Shown here: positions 25,577 to 33,940 of the stretch, piece after piece
How the letters are laid out: every line of letters begins with the position of its first letter
Numbering within the stretch: position 1 is the first letter of the stretch
Translations under genes and position numbers: made by a program
The notes under the pieces: model-generated
What the model was told of the DNA's origin: nothing
What the model saw: only the letters and a program-made list of their open reading frames with translations
The model's database searches: none
DNA from: Anaerolineales bacterium
GTDB taxonomy: Bacteria > Chloroflexota > Anaerolineae > Anaerolineales > Villigracilaceae
Reading direction: 5' to 3'
Length of the DNA: 44,235 bases
Assembly: GCA_014860805.1 (NCBI GenBank)
Contig: JACZJB010000249.1
Span: 1 to 44,235, forward strand

Positions 25577-26260
25577 TCAGACCTTTAGACGATAGCCGAC
25601 GCCTGGCTCAGTGTGAATATAAGTTGGTCGGGATGGGTCAGGCTCGATCTTACCCCGCAAATTGCTGATATTCACCCGCAAAATATGCATGTCATCATAG
25701 CCATCGCCCCATACCTGTCGAAGCAATTGATGATGGGTAATGACCTTCCCCGCATGAGTCACCAGAACTTTGAGCAGGTCATATTCGGTGGGTGTGAGTT
25801 GAATTTCTTTATCCTCAACCTTGACCAGGCGGCGGGAAAAATCCACAGTCAAGCCGCTGGATTGAAAAACAGGCTCATTCGCAACTGACAGTTGTTTGCG
25901 CAACGCGACTCGCATGCGCGCCAATAATTCCCCTGTCCCGAACGGCTTCGTGAGGTAATCATCCGCGCCAACATCGAGCGCGGCAATCTTATCCTGCTCG
26001 GCTTCGCGGACAGAGAGAATAATGATGGGCGTCTGACTCCACTCCCGTAGGCGGCGGGTGACTTCGATGCCATCGATGTCAGGCAATCCTAAATCCAGGA
26101 TGATGATATCTGGGCGGTGACTGAGAACGGCTTGAAGCGCTTCCTCCCCCGAAGCGGATTCATAGACCGCGAATCCCTGCGCGCCCAAGGCGGCCCGCAG
26201 ATATCGCCGAATGGGGGCTTCGTCATCCACTACCAAAACACGCTGATTTGGTGCTGTCAT
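25577..26260 (-). CDS. kdpE: KdpE response regulator
   Basis: A 227-residue OmpR/PhoB-type regulator. Receiver domain with VDDE near the N terminus, phospho-acceptor Asp56 (IIILDLGLPD), Ser/Thr switch (IILSVR) and Lys (YLTKPF); then the winged-helix domain ending in YIHTEPGVGYRLKV. In the known Kdp system it activates kdpFABC under potassium limitation. The start overlaps the kdpD stop by four bases (ATGA). It is the last gene of the operon. Confidence 0.95.
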   Translation of the reverse strand: MTAPNQRVLVVDDEAPIRRYLRAALGAQGFAVYESASGEEALQAVLSHRPDIIILDLGLPDIDGIEVTRRLREWSQTPIIILSVREAEQDKIAALDVGADDYLTKPFGTGELLARMRVALRKQLSVANEPVFQSSGLTVDFSRRLVKVEDKEIQLTPTEYDLLKVLVTHAGKVITHHQLLRQVWGDGYDDMHILRVNISNLRGKIEPDPSRPTYIHTEPGVGYRLKV

Positions 26261-28914
26261 TTGTCCAATGGTAATTCAACTTCAAGGATCGTACCGCCGC
26301 CTTCGCGGTTCAATGCGCGGATTTGCCCACCATGAGCTTCTACAATTCCCTTGCTAATCGAGAGTCCCAGACCCGTGCCGCTGACACTTTCCGGGCGTTG
26401 GACTCGGTAGAATTTGTCAAAGACGCGGGAAAGGTCTTCGAAGGGAATCCCAGCTCCACGGTCCGCAATTTGGAGGCGGGCTTTTGAATCAACCAACGAA
26501 GCGGCGACTTCGATCAACGAATCCTCTGGCGAATACTTGATGGCGTTCTCCAGTAAATTGACAATCACCTGTGCCATGAGCGTGAAATCCATTGAAATCA
26601 GCGGGAAGTTTGCGGGCACATTTACTTTGATTTGATGATGCTCGGCGCGTTTGCCGAGTTGCTCGAGGGCTGTGCCGATCAGATCCTGCACGTCACCAGG
26701 CTCGCGGTGGAGTTTGATCGCACCGCTTTCGATGCGTGTCATGTTCAATAAATTTCCGACGAGACGGTTGAGCCGCTCCGCTTCGCCGCGCGCGTTTTCG
26801 ATGAGCGCGTTGCGGGCGGGTTCATCCATTTTATGATTCTCATCGAGCGCAGAAAGCGCGCCCGTGATGGCGACCAGCGGCGTGCGAAGATCATGCGAGA
26901 TGGAATTGAGCAAGGCGTTCTGCAATTTTTCGGCGGATTGCAACAACACCATCTGTCGGTTCTGTTCTTCGAGCAATGCGCGTTCGATGGCTTGCGCTCC
27001 TTGATTTGCAAATGACTCCATCAGGCGGCGTTGGGCGGACGTGAGGTCAGTGTTGGCGGTGTTCGGCTTGCCAACGCCAAGCACGCCCATTACGCCTTTC
27101 GATGTTTTCAGTGGAAGGTAACGCAACTGCGCGGCGGGCAATGTGTTGGTGTGCCGACCCGCAGGTTCAGCGTGACGATAAACCCAATCGGCAACCGCCA
27201 TCTCTTCGTCGTTCAATTTCAAATTATCACTGATGGCATACGCGACCATTCGATTTTCTTCGGGCAGCAACACCGCAATGGTGCGGCTGAACGTTTGCTC
27301 CAAGTGTTTTTTGAAGACATGCAAAATGGATTCGAGATTCGCCGACGACGCCAGGTCGCGGCTGAGGTCGTACAACTCCGCCGTCTCCGCCTCACGCTGA
27401 CGCGCCGCCTCTGCCTGTTCGCTCGCCCGAGCCGTCAACTGGCTGATGACCATGCCCACCAAAAACAAGGCGACGAACACAATGATGTATTGCGTATCTG
27501 AAACCGCGAAGGTGTAATACGGCGTGACAAAGAGGAAATCGAACACCAACACGCCCGCCAATGATGCAAGGATGGCGGGACCGCGCCCGAGGTAAATGGC
27601 AGAGACCACTACGGTCAGCAGATAAAGCATGACGAGATTGGTCTGCTCGATTCGCCCGCCGATGAAAAAACCCGTCACGGTGGCAAGCGCGACCAAAAAC
27701 AAACTTAATACATAGCGATAAATGGGGCTATGCAGTTTGAGCGGGTTTTCTTCCGCGGGGAAGGAAGGTTTATCTGAACTGGTAACGACATAAACATCGA
27801 TGTCACCGCTTTTGTGAATCAACATATCCACCAGCGAGCCGCGCAACAATTCCTGCCAACGTGGGCGCAGCGGCTTGCCTGTCACAATTTTGGTGATGTT
27901 GTTCTTGTGGGCAAACTCGATGATGGTTTGTGTCACCGCGTCCATCGAACTGCCCGCAGAAAGGATGTACGAACGCGCGCCCAAATCTTCCGCCAGTTGC
28001 AGAATGCCCGCCACGCGGTCACGCTTCTCTGACGACATCGAAGCAAACTGCGGCGTTTCCACATACAGCGCGATCCATTCGGCGTTAAGTTCATCTGCCA
28101 ATCGCCGTGTGGTGCGGACAAGCCTTTCGCTCAACGGGCTGGGACTGATGCAAACCAACAGCCGCTCGCCCGCCGCCCAAATCCCTTGAATGGCGCGGGT
28201 CTGCATGTATGCCCGCATCTGGTCGTCCACACGCTCGGCTGCGCGCCGCAGGGACATCTCTCGTAAGGCAGTCAGATTCCCCTTGCGGAAAAATTTTTGA
28301 ATCGCCCGCGCCGCCTGATCGGGGACATATACCTTCCCCTCCTGCAAACGCACGAGCAATTCATCGGGCGGAAGGTCGATCACTTCGATCTCCGCGGCTT
28401 CGTCTATCACGCGGTCGGGAATCGTCTCACGGACGATCACGCCCGTCACCTGCGCCACAATGTCGTTCAAACTTTCAAGGTGTTGGATGTTGAGCGTGGT
28501 GTACACGTCAATGCCCGCCGACAAAATCTCCTGCACATCCTGATAGCGTTTCGGGTGACGCGAGCCAGGCGCGTTGGTGTGCGCGAACTCATCCACTAAA
28601 ACCAGTTGCGGCTTGCGCTGGATGACACCATCCACATCGAGTTCGGTCAGCGTGACATTGTGATATTCCACCTGCTTGCGCGGCAGAATTTCCAACCCTT
28701 CCACCAGTTCTTCCGTCTCAGCGCGTTTGTGCGTTTCGATATAGCCAACCACCACATCCACACCCTGAGCCTTGCGTTGATGCGCGGCTTCAAGCATGGC
28801 ATAGGTTTTGCCCACGCCCGCCACGTAGCCGAGGAAAATTTTCAACCGCCCGCGTTTGTTTTCTTCGGATTGGATATTTTTCAACAATTCATCAGGGTCG
28901 GGACGATGTTCCAT
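26257..28914 (-). CDS. kdpD: KdpD osmosensitive potassium channel histidine kinase
   Basis: An 885-residue sensor kinase of full KdpD length. The N-terminal KdpD domain has Walker A GYVAGVGKTYAM and the conserved VDEFAHTNAPGSRHPKRYQD; a USP-like domain follows (about 230-370), then four close membrane helices (DUF4118, about 400-500), a GAF domain, and the HisKA/HATPase core with NSISHDLRTPLVAITG (His674), NLLENAIKYSP and GTGLGLSI. It senses low K+ and turgor or ionic change and phosphorylates KdpE. I use the ATG at 28914, six bases after the kdpC stop; a TTG directly before it is the alternative. Confidence 0.96.
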   Translation of the reverse strand: MEHRPDPDELLKNIQSEENKRGRLKIFLGYVAGVGKTYAMLEAAHQRKAQGVDVVVGYIETHKRAETEELVEGLEILPRKQVEYHNVTLTELDVDGVIQRKPQLVLVDEFAHTNAPGSRHPKRYQDVQEILSAGIDVYTTLNIQHLESLNDIVAQVTGVIVRETIPDRVIDEAAEIEVIDLPPDELLVRLQEGKVYVPDQAARAIQKFFRKGNLTALREMSLRRAAERVDDQMRAYMQTRAIQGIWAAGERLLVCISPSPLSERLVRTTRRLADELNAEWIALYVETPQFASMSSEKRDRVAGILQLAEDLGARSYILSAGSSMDAVTQTIIEFAHKNNITKIVTGKPLRPRWQELLRGSLVDMLIHKSGDIDVYVVTSSDKPSFPAEENPLKLHSPIYRYVLSLFLVALATVTGFFIGGRIEQTNLVMLYLLTVVVSAIYLGRGPAILASLAGVLVFDFLFVTPYYTFAVSDTQYIIVFVALFLVGMVISQLTARASEQAEAARQREAETAELYDLSRDLASSANLESILHVFKKHLEQTFSRTIAVLLPEENRMVAYAISDNLKLNDEEMAVADWVYRHAEPAGRHTNTLPAAQLRYLPLKTSKGVMGVLGVGKPNTANTDLTSAQRRLMESFANQGAQAIERALLEEQNRQMVLLQSAEKLQNALLNSISHDLRTPLVAITGALSALDENHKMDEPARNALIENARGEAERLNRLVGNLLNMTRIESGAIKLHREPGDVQDLIGTALEQLGKRAEHHQIKVNVPANFPLISMDFTLMAQVIVNLLENAIKYSPEDSLIEVAASLVDSKARLQIADRGAGIPFEDLSRVFDKFYRVQRPESVSGTGLGLSISKGIVEAHGGQIRALNREGGGTILEVELPLDK

Positions 28915-28919
28915 CAAAT

Positions 28920-29483
28920 TTATTGTATCCCATCAAGCGCGAGATTCAACAACAGGACATTGACTCGCGGCTCGCCAAAGATTCCGAATTGACGTCCCTC
29001 CGTATGTTGCTCCACCAATGATGTGACTTCCGCCTCACCCCACCCGCGGGCTGTTGCCACACGCCGAACCTGATACAACGCTGACGCCATGCTGATGTGT
29101 GGGTCGAGTCCGCTTGCAGAGGCGGTGACCAGGTCCACGGGAATCGGAAGCGTATTGTCAGGGTCAGCGGCATGGAGCGTGTCCATGCGCGCTTGCACAA
29201 CTTCTTTGAGAGACGGATTCATCGGTCCGTAGTTGGAACCAGACGAAGCGGCAGCGTTGTACCCAGCTGCAGAGGGACGTCCCCAGAAATATTTCGGGTC
29301 ATCGAACTGCTGACCGATAAGTTCTGAGCCGTAGGCTTTGCCGTCAATGACGATGAGACTGCCATTTGCCTGATGCGGGAAAAGGATTTGGGCGAGTCCC
29401 GTCACGGTGAGGGGATAGATCACGCCCGTAATAACAGTAAGCAATGCCAGCAACGTGATGGCTGGGCGAAGTTGTGATTTCAT
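28920..29483 (-). CDS. kdpC: KdpC, potassium-transporting ATPase C chain
   Basis: A 187-residue subunit with one N-terminal membrane helix (about 8-31, [20 protein letters not shown]) and a large extracytoplasmic domain. [26 protein letters not shown] and [14 protein letters not shown] are KdpC signature segments. It assembles with KdpA and KdpB and is thought to raise K+ or ATP affinity. The ATG at 29483 overlaps the stop of a newly noticed small gene (ATGA); an open frame continues to 29669 but the extension is not KdpC-like. Confidence 0.95.
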   Translation of the reverse strand: MKSQLRPAITLLALLTVITGVIYPLTVTGLAQILFPHQANGSLIVIDGKAYGSELIGQQFDDPKYFWGRPSAAGYNAAASSGSNYGPMNPSLKEVVQARMDTLHAADPDNTLPIPVDLVTASASGLDPHISMASALYQVRRVATARGWGEAEVTSLVEQHTEGRQFGIFGEPRVNVLLLNLALDGIQ

Positions 29484-29653
29484 GACGAGAAGACTCCAGA
29501 AGTGATGAGCAATGTCCATGCAATAGCGGCGATGAACACCCACGGACGCATAGGAACGGGAACGTGTAAGGTATTCGGTGCAACACTGGCAGTGACGAGT
29601 GCTGCTGTAGAAATTATGCCAGCGACTTTTGAAAGAGAGAGTTTTGTTTTCAT
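29480..29653 (-). CDS. Small membrane protein between kdpB and kdpC (57 aa), unrecognised
   Basis: An open frame of 57 codons starting with ATG at 29653, with GGAG six bases upstream, and ending in a TGA that overlaps the kdpC ATG by four bases. The product has a basic N terminus (MKTKLSLSK), a first hydrophobic stretch (about 9-24), a short Pro-rich turn (HVPVPMRP) and a second membrane helix ([18 protein letters not shown]). The ribosome site and tight coupling argue that it is translated. I do not know a Kdp subunit at this position in the model systems; KdpF is a different, shorter protein located upstream of kdpA. A role in assembling or tuning the pump is inference. Confidence 0.72.
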   Translation of the reverse strand: MKTKLSLSKVAGIISTAALVTASVAPNTLHVPVPMRPWVFIAAIAWTLLITSGVFSS

Positions 29654-29668
29654 TTTTTACTCCATTCA

Positions 29669-29714
29669 TGTCATTGCGAGGAGCGCTCTTGCTCTTTGCG
29701 ACGAAGCAATGACA
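29669..29714. repeat. Palindromic repeat between kdpB and the 57-aa gene
   Basis: TGTCATTGC (29669-29677) and GCAATGACA (29706-29714) are perfect arms around an internal GAGGAGCG...CGACGAA segment. This type of TCATTGCGAGG...GAAGCAAT palindrome is a widespread intergenic repeat in bacterial genomes. It abuts the kdpB stop and may act as an mRNA processing or stabilising hairpin. Confidence 0.75.
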
Positions 29715-31790
29715 TCAAACTAAATGCAACGCCACCAACAACATATCAATGACCTTGATACCAATAAAAGGCACAAGCAAACCGCCGAGACCGTAAATGA
29801 GTAAGTTGTCGCGTAAGAGTTGTGCCGCTCCAACGGCACGATACGGCACACCGCGCAAGGCAAGCGGAATCAACGCGATGATGATGAGCGCGTTGAAAAT
29901 CACTGCAGACATGATGGCGCTTTCAGGCGTGGCAAGATGCATGATGTTGAGCGCGTTCAATTGCGGATACGTGCTGGCAAAGGCAGCAGGGATGATGGCA
30001 AAATACTTGCTGACATCATTGGCAAGGCTGAACGTAGTCAATGCGCCGCGAGTCATCAGCAGTTGTTTACCGATTTCCACGATCTCGATTAATTTCGTGG
30101 GATTGCTGTCCAAGTCCACCATGTTGGCGGCTTCGCGGGCTGGTTGCGTGCCTGTGTTCATCGCCACAGCAACGTCGGCTTGAGCAAGGGCAGGCGCGTC
30201 GTTCGTCCCGTCACCTGTCATCGCAACCAGTCGTCCGCCCGTTTGATATTCACGGATGAGTTTGAGTTTGGCTTCGGGCGTGGCTTGCGCGAGAAAATCA
30301 TCCACGCCTGCTTCGGCGGCGATGGCGGCAGCTGTCAGCGGATTGTCGCCTGTGATCATCACGGTCTTGATGCCCATCTTACGCAGCTGCGCGAAGCGTT
30401 CCTTCATGCCACCTTTGACGATGTCTTTCAAATGTATGACTCCCAGCGCTTTGTTGTCGCGAGTCACAACTAGCGGCGTGCCGCCTGCTCGGGCAATGGA
30501 ATCAACTGTCGGCTTGAGGTCTGAGGCGACGCCGTTTCCATTCGATTGAATCAATCCCATCATCGTGTCAGGCGCTCCCTTGCGGATTTGAGTCCCGTTG
30601 AAGTTCACGCCGCTCATGCGCGTTTGCGCGGTGAACGGGATGAAGTGCATGCCGTCCACGGTGTGACCACGCAGACCGAATTTTTCTTTGGCAAGCACCA
30701 CAATGGAACGACCTTCGGGAGTCTCATCGGCAAGGGATGCGAGTTGCGCGGCTTCGGCAAGTTCGTTGGCATTCGCGCCGTTGACGGGGATGAACTCGAC
30801 GGCCTGACGATTGCCGAGCGTGATGGTTCCTGTTTTGTCGAGCAACAGCACATCCACATCACCTGCCGCTTCGACGGCGCGACCCGACATGGCGATGACG
30901 TTGCGCTGAATCATTCTGTCCATGCCTGCGATGCCGATGGCAGAAAGCAAGCCGCCGATGGTGGTGGGGATGAGACAGACGAGCAGCGCGATGAGCACGG
31001 TGATGGTGATGGGCGTGCCGCTGCCGCTGGCTTCGACGCTGTAAATCGAATACGGCAGCAGCGTGGCGCAGACGATGAGAAAGATGATGGTAAAGCCCGC
31101 CAGCAAAATGTTGAGAGCAATTTCATTCGGCGTCTTCTGACGCTTCGCGCCTTCGACCATGCTGATCATTCGATCGAGAAATCCCTGCCCAGGGTCGGCG
31201 CTGACGCGGATGATGAGCCAGTCGGACAGAAGCCGTGTGCCGCCCGTGACAGCGGAACGGTCACCGCCCGCCTCACGCACAACTGGGGCTGATTCGCCCG
31301 TGACGGCGGATTCATCCACCGAAGCGATTCCAACGACAATCTCGCCATCGGCAGGGAGAATGTCGCCTGCTTCAACGAGATACAAGTCATCTTTGCGCAA
31401 AGAGGTTGACGAAACGATTTCCACTTTCGTGAGCGCGGTTTGGACATCATGCGCTTCACCGTGAACTTTCTTCGCGGGCGTATCCTGTCGCGCTTTTCGC
31501 AAGGACTCGGCTTGCGCCTTACCTCGTCCTTCAGCAACGGCTTCGGAGAAGTTGGCGAATAACACGGTGAACCACAGCCAGAGCGCGATCCCGCCAATGA
31601 AACCCGCGGGCGCTTCGCCTTGCCCGATGAGGGATTGAATCCACAGGATGGTTGTTAGGACACTGCCCACTTCCACCACGAACATGACAGGGTTGCGCAC
31701 CATCCAGCGCGGGTTGAGTTTGATAAAGGAATCGAGCACAGCGCGTTGATACATTTCGCGGCGGGCTTGGGTTTTGTTTTTGGTTGTCAT
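29715..31790 (-). CDS. kdpB: KdpB, P-type ATPase subunit of the potassium pump
   Basis: A 691-residue P-type ATPase. The phosphorylation motif [16 protein letters not shown] (Asp318), the actuator loop [13 protein letters not shown], the nucleotide-domain KGAPD and the hinge [17 protein letters not shown] are complete. It hydrolyses ATP to drive K+ uptake through KdpA. All membrane segments expected for KdpB (about seven) are present and the length is normal. AGAGA lies before the ATG. It is separated from kdpA by 93 bases that hold an imperfect palindrome. Confidence 0.98.
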   Translation of the reverse strand: MTTKNKTQARREMYQRAVLDSFIKLNPRWMVRNPVMFVVEVGSVLTTILWIQSLIGQGEAPAGFIGGIALWLWFTVLFANFSEAVAEGRGKAQAESLRKARQDTPAKKVHGEAHDVQTALTKVEIVSSTSLRKDDLYLVEAGDILPADGEIVVGIASVDESAVTGESAPVVREAGGDRSAVTGGTRLLSDWLIIRVSADPGQGFLDRMISMVEGAKRQKTPNEIALNILLAGFTIIFLIVCATLLPYSIYSVEASGSGTPITITVLIALLVCLIPTTIGGLLSAIGIAGMDRMIQRNVIAMSGRAVEAAGDVDVLLLDKTGTITLGNRQAVEFIPVNGANANELAEAAQLASLADETPEGRSIVVLAKEKFGLRGHTVDGMHFIPFTAQTRMSGVNFNGTQIRKGAPDTMMGLIQSNGNGVASDLKPTVDSIARAGGTPLVVTRDNKALGVIHLKDIVKGGMKERFAQLRKMGIKTVMITGDNPLTAAAIAAEAGVDDFLAQATPEAKLKLIREYQTGGRLVAMTGDGTNDAPALAQADVAVAMNTGTQPAREAANMVDLDSNPTKLIEIVEIGKQLLMTRGALTTFSLANDVSKYFAIIPAAFASTYPQLNALNIMHLATPESAIMSAVIFNALIIIALIPLALRGVPYRAVGAAQLLRDNLLIYGLGGLLVPFIGIKVIDMLLVALHLV

Positions 31791-31804
31791 AGTTTCTCTT
31801 TTTC

Positions 31805-31877
31805 AACCACAAAGGGTCACGAAGGTACACAAAGGTTTTTTGGTTTTCCTTTGTGACACTTTGTCTCCTTCGTGGTT
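31805..31877. repeat. Imperfect palindrome between kdpA and kdpB
   Basis: AACCACAAAGGGTCACGAAG and following bases (31805-31835) are partly complementary to 31848-31877, which ends CCTTCGTGGTT. The AACCACRAAGG unit is a common dispersed palindromic repeat type. It may tune the relative amounts of kdpA and kdpB message. Confidence 0.6.
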
Positions 31878-31883
31878 TTGCTT

Positions 31884-33596
31884 TTATCCGAAGATCATCA
31901 AGTGTTCCACGATCGGTCCGAGCGCCAGGGCGGGCAGGAAGCTCAATGCGCCCACGATAATGATGACGCCGATGACCCATACAATGAAAAGCGGAGTATG
32001 CGTGGGCAAGGTCCCTGCACTGGCTGGGACTTTCTTCTTATTCGCCAGTGAACCTGCAATTGCCAATACAGGAATAGCCAGCCAATAACGCGCAATGAAC
32101 ATGGCAATACCGAGAGCGATGTTATAGAAAGGCGTGTTCGCACCCAGCCCAGCAAATGCCGAACCGTTGTTATTCCCAGCAGATGAGAACGCATACAGCA
32201 CTTCACTAAGCCCATGCGCAGACGGGTTGTAGATCGTCGCCCTGCCTGCTTCGCTCATCAATGCAATCGCGGTTCCAGACAGCACGAGGAAAACAGGGAT
32301 CAGAATAATGATGGACGCCATCTTCATCTCATAAGCTTCGATCTTCTTGCCGAGGTACTCAGGTGTGCGTCCCACCATCAAACCAGAGACGAAGACTGCA
32401 ATGATGACGAACGCCAACATGCCATACAAGCCTGAGCCGACACCGCCATAAACAATTTCACCCAATTGCATCAGCCACATCGGGACGAGTCCGCCTAGCG
32501 GCATGTACGAGTCGTGCATCGAATTTACCGAGCCATTCGACGCGGCAGTTGTCGCCGTTGCCCACAGCGTGGAGTTCACGATCCCAAAGCGGACTTCCTT
32601 GCCTTCCATGTTCCCGCCTGGATTCGTCGCGGACTGGGTCTGGTCAACGCCAAGTTTTGCGAACATGGGGTTGCCACTTTGCTCTGACCAAACTGCCACG
32701 CCCAACAGCGCAACGATCACAATCGTCATCACCGCCAGCAGCGCCCAGCCCTGACGGGTATCTCCGACCATCCTGCCGTAGGTGTAACAAAGCGCGGCGG
32801 GAATGATGAGGATGGATAGCATCTCCAGAAAGTTCGAAAACGGGGTTGCGTTTTCCAGCGGGTGCGCCGAGTTGACGTTGAAGAATCCGCCGCCGTTGGT
32901 GCCGAGTTGTTTGATGGCGACCTGCGATGCAGCAGGTCCCACCGCGATGAGTTGCGTCTCGCCTGATTGAAGCGAAGTCGCAGTTTTGTATTCGCTAAAA
33001 GTCTGCACAACGCCTTGAGAAACCAAAGCCAATGCAAGAACCAGCGAAAGCGGAATCAGGATGTAGAGGACTGAGCGAGTCATGTCAACCCAGAAATTAC
33101 CAATCTCTTTAGTGGTATGGCGGACGATGCCGCGAATCAATGCCACCACCACCGCCATGCCCGTCGCGGCAGAGACAAAATTCTGCACCGTCATGCCGAG
33201 CATTTGGGTGAGGTAACTCATGGTCGTCTCGCCGCCGTAGCCCTGCCAGTTGGTGTTGCTGGCAAAACTCACCGCCGTATTCCATGCAGAGTCAGGCAAG
33301 ACCGCGCCAAGTCCCTGCGGGTTGAGGGGCAGAATCCCTTGCAGGCGTTGAAGCAGATAAACCACGATCAAGCCGAGGATGTTGAAAAGCAACATCGCAA
33401 TGGCATAGGTTTTCCATGTCATCTCGGAGCGCGGGTCAATGCCTGAGAGGCGATAAAGGAATCGTTCAACGGGACCCAGCACAGGGTCAAGAAAGAGGCG
33501 CTCTCCTTGATAGACTTTCGCCATGTACGCGCCAATGGGTTTCGTCAAGAGAAGCAAAGTTCCGAAGTAAAAAATCAATTGCAGCCAGGTGTTCAT
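31884..33596 (-). CDS. kdpA: KdpA, potassium channel-like subunit
   Basis: A 570-residue membrane protein with about ten helices, homologous to four fused K+-channel subunits. The selectivity-filter type segments are visible, e.g. LGTNGGGFFNVNSAHPLENA and the later SAGNNNGSAFAGLGANTPF. It binds and conducts K+ into the complex powered by KdpB. The ATG at 33596 overlaps the kdpF stop by four bases. An open frame extends to 33710, but that part covers kdpF in another frame. Confidence 0.97.
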   Translation of the reverse strand: MNTWLQLIFYFGTLLLLTKPIGAYMAKVYQGERLFLDPVLGPVERFLYRLSGIDPRSEMTWKTYAIAMLLFNILGLIVVYLLQRLQGILPLNPQGLGAVLPDSAWNTAVSFASNTNWQGYGGETTMSYLTQMLGMTVQNFVSAATGMAVVVALIRGIVRHTTKEIGNFWVDMTRSVLYILIPLSLVLALALVSQGVVQTFSEYKTATSLQSGETQLIAVGPAASQVAIKQLGTNGGGFFNVNSAHPLENATPFSNFLEMLSILIIPAALCYTYGRMVGDTRQGWALLAVMTIVIVALLGVAVWSEQSGNPMFAKLGVDQTQSATNPGGNMEGKEVRFGIVNSTLWATATTAASNGSVNSMHDSYMPLGGLVPMWLMQLGEIVYGGVGSGLYGMLAFVIIAVFVSGLMVGRTPEYLGKKIEAYEMKMASIIILIPVFLVLSGTAIALMSEAGRATIYNPSAHGLSEVLYAFSSAGNNNGSAFAGLGANTPFYNIALGIAMFIARYWLAIPVLAIAGSLANKKKVPASAGTLPTHTPLFIVWVIGVIIIVGALSFLPALALGPIVEHLMIFG

Positions 33597-33685
33597 CCGA
33601 ACCACTCCGGTTTGACAAGTGCCAATACAAGATAGGCTAACAATCCCAGGGCAATAACACCTGTGATGAGGTACAAAGGATTCAC
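33593..33685 (-). CDS. kdpF: KdpF, small lipid-like subunit of the Kdp pump
   Basis: A 30-codon gene with a GTG start at 33685. GGGAGG lies seven bases upstream. The product, a single helix with the pattern YLITGVIALGLLAYLVLALV then KPEWFG, matches the KdpF pattern (one helix ending in Lys/Asn-x-Glu-x-Phe). KdpF stabilises KdpABC. The GTG overlaps the TGA of the upstream 32-aa gene (GTGA) and the stop overlaps the kdpA start (ATGA). Confidence 0.88.
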   Translation of the reverse strand: MNPLYLITGVIALGLLAYLVLALVKPEWFG

Positions 33686-33780
33686 GATTTATCCTCCCGA
33701 AGCTCATCAAGAATATTGATTATCCCAAGGGAAAGCGCAAAGAATAGGATAGTGAGCCCTACAAATAAAATGTCATTCAT
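33682..33780 (-). CDS. Small single-helix membrane protein upstream of kdpF (32 aa), unrecognised
   Basis: A 32-codon gene with ATG at 33780 and a strong GGAGG five bases upstream. The product begins MNDILFVGLTILFFALSLGI, a single hydrophobic helix, and ends with a charged tail DELREDKS. The stop overlaps the kdpF GTG. I recall similar short ORFs ahead of kdpF in other bacteria but cannot name a family or show this here. It is the promoter-proximal gene of the operon, so strong translation is likely. A KdpF-like or regulatory role is inference. Confidence 0.68.
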   Translation of the reverse strand: MNDILFVGLTILFFALSLGIINILDELREDKS

Positions 33781-33928
33781 GTGTGCCTCCGATGAATGCA
33801 GTGTATTCAGTTGCGGGTCAAATTGGGGTTAAGAGAATAGGAAAGCGTATCAAGAAAAGGTCAAGATAGTGATGATGCCAACTAGAGACAACTATCAGTA
33901 AAATTGTAAATTTTTTGGATGTTAGACT

Positions 33929-33934
33929 TATAAT
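33929..33934 (+). promoter_or_regulatory. -10 box for the MalT-like gene, leaderless layout
   Basis: TATAAT ends seven bases before the A of the ATG at 33941, so the predicted +1 is the start codon itself. No Shine-Dalgarno sequence is present. The nearest -35-like TTGTAA is 19 bases upstream. The 160-base gap to the kdp operon also holds a minus-strand TTGACC-N19-TATTCT that could be the kdp promoter. Confidence 0.5.
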
Positions 33935-33940
33935 TGTTTT

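Noticed and set aside
28920-29669. A longer KdpC start at 29669.
   Set aside because: The extra 62 residues are not KdpC-like and overlap a better-supported small gene in another frame; the ATG at 29483 begins the normal KdpC N terminus.
29669-31877. The palindromes in the kdp operon considered as insertion sequences or CRISPR parts.
   Set aside because: Each is a single short palindrome without transposase, target duplication or regularly spaced repeat units.
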